From: Phycisphaerales bacterium UBA7708
GTDB lineage: Bacteria > Planctomycetota > Phycisphaerae > Sedimentisphaerales > Anaerohalosphaeraceae
Length of the DNA stretch: 8,087 bases
Direction: 5' to 3'
Assembly (NCBI GenBank): GCA_002482415.1
Contig: DLFY01000051.1
Location: 761 to 8,847, forward strand
In this document: positions 4,501 through 8,087 of the stretch, in pieces
How positions within the stretch are numbered: the stretch's first letter is position 1
Layout of the letters: every line of letters starts with the position of its first letter
Made by a program: the position numbers and the translations under genes
Notes under the pieces: model-generated
The model's database searches: none
What the model saw: the letters and a program-made list of their open reading frames with translations, nothing else
What the model was told of the DNA's origin: nothing

Positions 4501-7500
4501 ATGAATACACAATGCAATTGTCGACAAAACACGGGTTCTTCGATGTCGCGTCGCGAGTTTGTCAAACTGACAGGCTTAACCACTGCGGCGCTGGCCTTCA
4601 AAAACACATCGCTGATTGCCGGGCCTTTCGAGGATAAAAACGACTATCTGCGGGTGATTCCCCAAGATAAACGTCTGCACCCGGCCTGGGTCAAGTCGCT
4701 CTTTGAACGCGGTACCAAAGACACCGTTACGCATCCCGAGGCTCTTGGCCATATCGGCATGCCCGTCGGCGGTCTGTTTGCCGGGACTGTCTATCTCAGC
4801 GGTGATGGCCGGCTCTGGCTGTGGGATGTTTTCAACCGTGACCAGGAAGGCATCAATCCACGTCCCGTGGAATACAAGGGCAAGAATATCGTCATGCGGG
4901 ACGGCGCCAATTATGTCGAGCCGTCCCCCATTACCTCCCCATTCGAATTGTCGTTTGCCCTGGAAATCGCAGGCAAATCCCTTCCCCTGACCACGGAAGG
5001 CTTTTCGTCGATTACCTTTGACGGGCGTTATCCGCTGGCTCGTATCCGTTATCAACAAACAGGCTGCCCCGTCAAGGCCGAACTGGAAGCGTTTTCACCA
5101 TTTATCCCGCTGAATCTGGAAGACTCCTCGCTTCCGGCAGTCATGCTCAATTACACCCTGACCAACACCAGCGATCAATCAGTGACGCTCACCCTGACCG
5201 GCCGGCTGCAGAATCCAGTCTGCCATCGCAATGCAGACAAAACCGCAGGCCTGCTGAAGAATCAAATCCGTCGCCGCAGTAATCTCGTATCGCTGGATTG
5301 CTCCGCAAGTCCATTACCATCTGAGGCATCCAGCCGCCCCGATATCCTGTTCGAGGATTTCGAAAAGCCCGACTGGCAGGGCTGGCAGGTCACCGGCGAC
5401 GCCTTTGGCCCCGGCCCCGTCAAAATGACCGACATCCCTGACTACCAGGGCGATGTCAAAGGCCAGGGTGCCCGTGTGGTCAATAGTCACGCCTCCGCCC
5501 CCGGCCAGTCGGTCGCTGAAAAAGATGCCAAAACAGGCACCTTAACCAGCCGCCCGTTCACCATTGAACGTCATTTCATCAACTGCCTCATCGGCGGCGG
5601 AAATCATGCTGGGCAAACCTGCCTTGAAGTCTTCGTGGATAATACGGTGGTGGCCTCAACAACCGGGCGAGCCGGCAATCAAATGACTCCCGTCCAGATG
5701 AACCTCTGCCCCCACGAAGGCAAACAGGCCGTCATTCGCATAGTCGATCAGGCCACTAGCGGCTGGGGTAATATCGGCGTCGATCAAATCGTCTTCACCG
5801 ATCAGCCGCTCGCCGAATCCAAACTCGAAATGCTGCCCGATTTCGGCACAATGACCCTGTCCATCTTCAACCCTGACGACAATACCGCCACCGTCGCATC
5901 AATCAATGCAGCAGCCCCGCAAAAAGACTCCGCCGAGGTTCCCCTCGGACAAAAGCTCATCGGCACCCTCAGCCGAACCATCACCCTTGCCCCCGGCCGC
6001 AGCCAAAGCGTTCCCTTTGTCATTTGCTGGCATTTTCCCAATCTCTACGGACGCGGTGTCGGCGATCGCTGGGTCGGCCATGAATATGCTGCCCGATTCG
6101 ACTCCGCCCTGGCAGTCTCTCATTATATCGCGGACAACCTTACCCGCCTTACCGAGACGACCCGCCTGTGGGTCAAAACCTGGTACGACTCCACGCTGCC
6201 ATACTGGCTGCTGGACCGCACCATGGCCAACACGTCAACCCTGGCCACGACCACCTGCTATCGATTCAAAGACGGCCGCTTCTGGGCATGGGAAGGCATC
6301 GGCTGCTGCGAAGGAACCTGCACCCACGTCTGGCACTACGCCCAGGCACCCGCGCGATTATTCCCCGCCATGGAACGCGACATGCGTCAGCGGGTGGACC
6401 TCGGCATCGCCCAGCATGACGACGGTTCCATCGGCATGCGTGCCGGCCTTGACAAGGCCAACGAAGCTGCCGATGATGGCCAGTGCGGACGCATCCTCGG
6501 TGCCTATCGCGAACACCAGATGTCTGCTAACGATGTCTTCCTCCGCAAAAACTGGCCCAACATCAAGCGCGCCATCCAGTATCTCATTGCCAAAGACGGC
6601 AACGACGACGGCATCATCGAAGGCGACCAGCCCAACACACTCGACGCCTCCTGGTTCGGCAAGATCAGCTTTCTGGCCTCGCTCTATCTGGCCGCCCTGC
6701 GTGCCGGCCAGGCCATGGCCGCCGAAATCGGCGATACTGCCTTTTCCACCCACTGTAAGACCATCGCCGACAAGGGTGCCCAATCCATCCTCGAACTGTT
6801 CAACGGCGAATACTTTATCCAGATCGAAGATCCCAATCGCAAGACCGCCGTCGCCGTCCGTGATGGCTGCTATATCGACCAGATCGTCGGCCAGACCTGG
6901 GCCCACTGGGTCGGCCTCGGCCACCTGTTCGACCCCGACAAACAAAAAACAGCCCTCCAATCCCTCTGGCGCTACAACTTTGTCCCCGATGTCGGACCGT
7001 TCCGCGCCGCCTTCACCCGCGGACGGTGGTATGCGACCGCCGGCGATGCGGGTCTGCTGATGTGCACCTGGCCCCGCAGCGGCCGCCCCGAAAACTGGGA
7101 ACAGCACTGGCAGTACATGTATTTCAACGAATGCATGAGCGGCTTCGAGTATCAGGCCGCCGCCCACATGATTTACGAAGGCCTGCTCACCGAAGGCCTG
7201 GCCATCGCCCGCGCCATCCACGACCGCTACAACGCCGCCTTGCGTAACCCCTACAACGAAATCGAATGTTCCGACCACTACGCCCGCGCCATGGCCGGCT
7301 TCGGCATCTTTCAGGCCGTTTGCGGCCTGGACTATCACGGCCCCCTGGGTCGCCTCGGCATTGACCCGAAGCTGTCGCCCGAACAATTCGCCGCCCCGTT
7401 TACCGCCGCTCAGGGCTGGGGAACCCTGCGACAGACCGCCGATGCTCAGTTTCAGACCCAGCGGATCGAACTGCATTATGGCTCACTCAAGCTCAACGAA

Positions 7501-7704
7501 TTCACCTGCCGGATGGTCAATAACGCCGTTCCCCGAACCATCACTGCAAGCCTCGTCTCTCAGCAGGGACCATCTCGCACCCTCGCAGTCCAGTGGACTC
7601 AGCAAGGCCAGAAGGTCCGGATTCGCTTTGACAAGCCCTTGCATATCCAGCAGCATCAGACCGTGATAATCGAGACCAAAACAGGAGTTGGTAATGAATC
7701 ATAA
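4501..7704 (+). CDS. Tat-exported GH116 (GBA2-like, DUF608) glycoside hydrolase with an inserted beta-sandwich module
   Basis: The 1067-aa protein begins with a twin-arginine signal (SRREFVKL at 16-23, then a hydrophobic stretch to about 34), so it is probably exported folded. Residues 75-270 and about 440-545 look like the N-terminal beta domain of GH116 (GBA2_N), interrupted by a foreign module at 281-434. The (alpha/alpha)6 domain follows at about 555-990. Matching remembered GBA2/TxGH116 motifs gives E598 in AWEGIG as nucleophile, D715 in NTLDASW as acid/base, a conserved DQIVGQTWAHWVGLG (793-807), NECMSGFEY (876-884), and an E920/R929 pair nine residues apart like the glucose-binding Glu/Arg of the family. 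A beta-sandwich-like tail ends the protein. GH116 enzymes hydrolyse beta-glucosides, glucosylceramide, and in some members beta-xylosides or GlcNAc, so the substrate is open. Without the insert it would be about 913 aa, near the size I expect for bacterial members. It shares an operon with GH32, and its end overlaps the next gene. Confidence 0.9.
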   Translation: MNTQCNCRQNTGSSMSRREFVKLTGLTTAALAFKNTSLIAGPFEDKNDYLRVIPQDKRLHPAWVKSLFERGTKDTVTHPEALGHIGMPVGGLFAGTVYLSGDGRLWLWDVFNRDQEGINPRPVEYKGKNIVMRDGANYVEPSPITSPFELSFALEIAGKSLPLTTEGFSSITFDGRYPLARIRYQQTGCPVKAELEAFSPFIPLNLEDSSLPAVMLNYTLTNTSDQSVTLTLTGRLQNPVCHRNADKTAGLLKNQIRRRSNLVSLDCSASPLPSEASSRPDILFEDFEKPDWQGWQVTGDAFGPGPVKMTDIPDYQGDVKGQGARVVNSHASAPGQSVAEKDAKTGTLTSRPFTIERHFINCLIGGGNHAGQTCLEVFVDNTVVASTTGRAGNQMTPVQMNLCPHEGKQAVIRIVDQATSGWGNIGVDQIVFTDQPLAESKLEMLPDFGTMTLSIFNPDDNTATVASINAAAPQKDSAEVPLGQKLIGTLSRTITLAPGRSQSVPFVICWHFPNLYGRGVGDRWVGHEYAARFDSALAVSHYIADNLTRLTETTRLWVKTWYDSTLPYWLLDRTMANTSTLATTTCYRFKDGRFWAWEGIGCCEGTCTHVWHYAQAPARLFPAMERDMRQRVDLGIAQHDDGSIGMRAGLDKANEAADDGQCGRILGAYREHQMSANDVFLRKNWPNIKRAIQYLIAKDGNDDGIIEGDQPNTLDASWFGKISFLASLYLAALRAGQAMAAEIGDTAFSTHCKTIADKGAQSILELFNGEYFIQIEDPNRKTAVAVRDGCYIDQIVGQTWAHWVGLGHLFDPDKQKTALQSLWRYNFVPDVGPFRAAFTRGRWYATAGDAGLLMCTWPRSGRPENWEQHWQYMYFNECMSGFEYQAAAHMIYEGLLTEGLAIARAIHDRYNAALRNPYNEIECSDHYARAMAGFGIFQAVCGLDYHGPLGRLGIDPKLSPEQFAAPFTAAQGWGTLRQTADAQFQTQRIELHYGSLKLNEFTCRMVNNAVPRTITASLVSQQGPSRTLAVQWTQQGQKVRIRFDKPLHIQQHQTVIIETKTGVGNES
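5341..5802 (+). other. Protein module copy 2: GH32-type N-terminal domain inserted in the GH116 enzyme
   Basis: Residues 281-434 repeat the order and motifs of the GH32 N-terminal module: DILFEDFE, AFGPGP (301-306), TGTLTSRPFTIERHFIN (345-361), LIGGGNHAGQTC (363-374), GWGNIGVDQIV (421-431). DNA identity is patchy; the longest shared run I noticed is the 14 bases CTCATCGGCGGCGG. The copies are therefore old paralogues or separate acquisitions rather than a recent duplication. The copy here has roughly ten extra residues around 315-343. It splits the GH116 N-terminal beta domain, with family-like sequence resuming after about residue 440. Confidence 0.75.
7683..7687 (+). promoter_or_regulatory. 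Ribosome binding site of the serine hydrolase gene, inside the end of the GH116 gene
   Basis: AGGAG lies 6 bases before ATG 7694, within the last codons of the GH116 gene. It supports a start that overlaps the GH116 stop by 11 bp. Confidence 0.7.
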
Positions 7705-8087
7705 CATCGTGACAGCGATAGCGTTAGTGATAGTCTTATGCGGCGGATGTCAGGGTCAGGCTCAGGACAAAGTTGCTGTGGAATCCCCGAAACCAAAGGT
7801 TGCAGACATTGCTGACCTGTTGGAGCCGATTCGTCAAAAACACAACGTCCCGGCCATCTGTGCCGCTGTGGTCAACAGCGATGGCATTATCGCCATCGGC
7901 GCCGTCGGCCTTCGCCGTTGGGGGGATGCTGCTCCCGTCACCACCAGTGACCTGTGGCATCTGGGCTCCGATACCAAGGCCATGACCGCCGCCGTCGTCG
8001 CCCGGCTTGTCGAACAGAAAAAAGTCCGCTGGACCTCGACGCTGGCCGAGCTGTTTCCCGAGCTGGCCGACCGCATTCATCCCCAGC
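7694..8087 (+). CDS. Exported serine hydrolase, class C beta-lactamase/esterase superfamily (N-terminal part, 3'-truncated)
   Basis: The frame runs off the right edge after 131 residues. Residues 1-24 form a signal sequence: a short N-terminus, a hydrophobic core at 5-16, then CGGCQ. C19 could be a lipoprotein Cys, but the residue at -3 is Cys16 rather than Leu, so lipidation is uncertain. The mature part shows the usual superfamily opening: a helix with LLEPIRQKHNVPA (42-54), strands AAVVNSDGIIAIGAVGLR (57-74), then LWHLGSDTKAMTAAVVARLVE (87-107), where S92-D-T-K95 is the SxxK catalytic motif. The Tyr motif and the C-terminal K/HxG motif lie beyond the window. Members include class C beta-lactamases, D-aminopeptidases, penicillin-binding-type enzymes and esterases/deacylases. 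Beside two exported glycosidases, an esterase acting on a decorated glycan or its fragments is one guess. Family is confident; substrate unknown. Confidence 0.88.
   Translation, partial: MNHNIVTAIALVIVLCGGCQGQAQDKVAVESPKPKVADIADLLEPIRQKHNVPAICAAVVNSDGIIAIGAVGLRRWGDAAPVTTSDLWHLGSDTKAMTAAVVARLVEQKKVRWTSTLAELFPELADRIHPQ

Noticed and set aside
4543..4545. Alternative GH116 start at Met15, just before the twin-arginine motif
   Set aside because: It would give a tidier Tat signal, but there is no ribosome binding site in front of it, whereas ATG 4501 has AGGAG at 7-base spacing.
5906..7060. Long + strand open frame (384 codons) inside the GH116 gene, in another frame
   Set aside because: It is rich in Pro, Ser, Ala and Thr as expected from frame-shifted reading of C-ending codons, matches no family, and lies over clear GH116 motifs.
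6358..7476. Long - strand open frame (372 codons) opposite the GH116 catalytic domain
   Set aside because: Stop-free antisense frames are common opposite GC-rich genes; the translation is low-complexity Gly/Val/Ala/Asp-rich with no recognisable motif.

Overview
The window is an accessory stretch of a moderately GC-rich bacterial genome. It has five genes, all on the + strand, and almost no spare DNA. Gene content suggests an anaerobic or facultatively anaerobic polysaccharide degrader of the Planctomycetota/Verrucomicrobiota/Bacteroidota kind. A planctomycete of the Phycisphaerae/Sedimentisphaerales type is my best guess, from the hydrogenase-type redox subunits, a GH32 enzyme with an N-terminal 'DFEG...GWGxINVD' module, and a Tat-exported GH116. 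This is inference from protein style only; no marker gene is present.

Layout. (1) 1-672 is the C-terminal third of a NuoF/HydB-like NADH-binding iron-sulfur flavoprotein, cut by the window edge. (2) 676-2250, three bases later, is a 524-aa chimera: a NuoG/HydA-like [2Fe-2S] domain, a GltD-type Fe-S plus FAD domain that appears to lack the NAD(P)H-binding domain, and a Cys-rich C-terminus. (3) After a 57-bp gap, 2308-4458 is an exported GH32 fructan hydrolase. (4) After a 42-bp gap holding a perfect 7-bp hairpin, 4501-7704 is a Tat-exported GH116 (GBA2-like) glycosidase. A domain homologous to the N-terminal module of the GH32 neighbour is inserted in its N-terminal half. (5) 7694-8087 overlaps gene 4 by 11 bp and is the start of an exported serine hydrolase of the class C beta-lactamase/esterase superfamily, cut by the right edge.

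How they work together. Genes 1-2 look like two subunits of a cytoplasmic NADH-linked flavin/Fe-S complex related to electron-bifurcating HydABC and Stn-type enzymes; further subunits probably lie upstream. Genes 3-5 look like an extracytoplasmic carbohydrate operon: a fructosidase, a beta-glucosidase-type enzyme and a possible deacylase, each with its own export signal (Sec, Tat, Sec or lipoprotein). The functional boundary is near 2250-2308, but I see neither a clear terminator nor a clear promoter there, so read-through is possible.

The most interesting points are the shortened flavoprotein of gene 2 and the module shared by two unrelated adjacent glycosidases. No RNA genes, CRISPR arrays, insertion sequences or attachment sites were seen.
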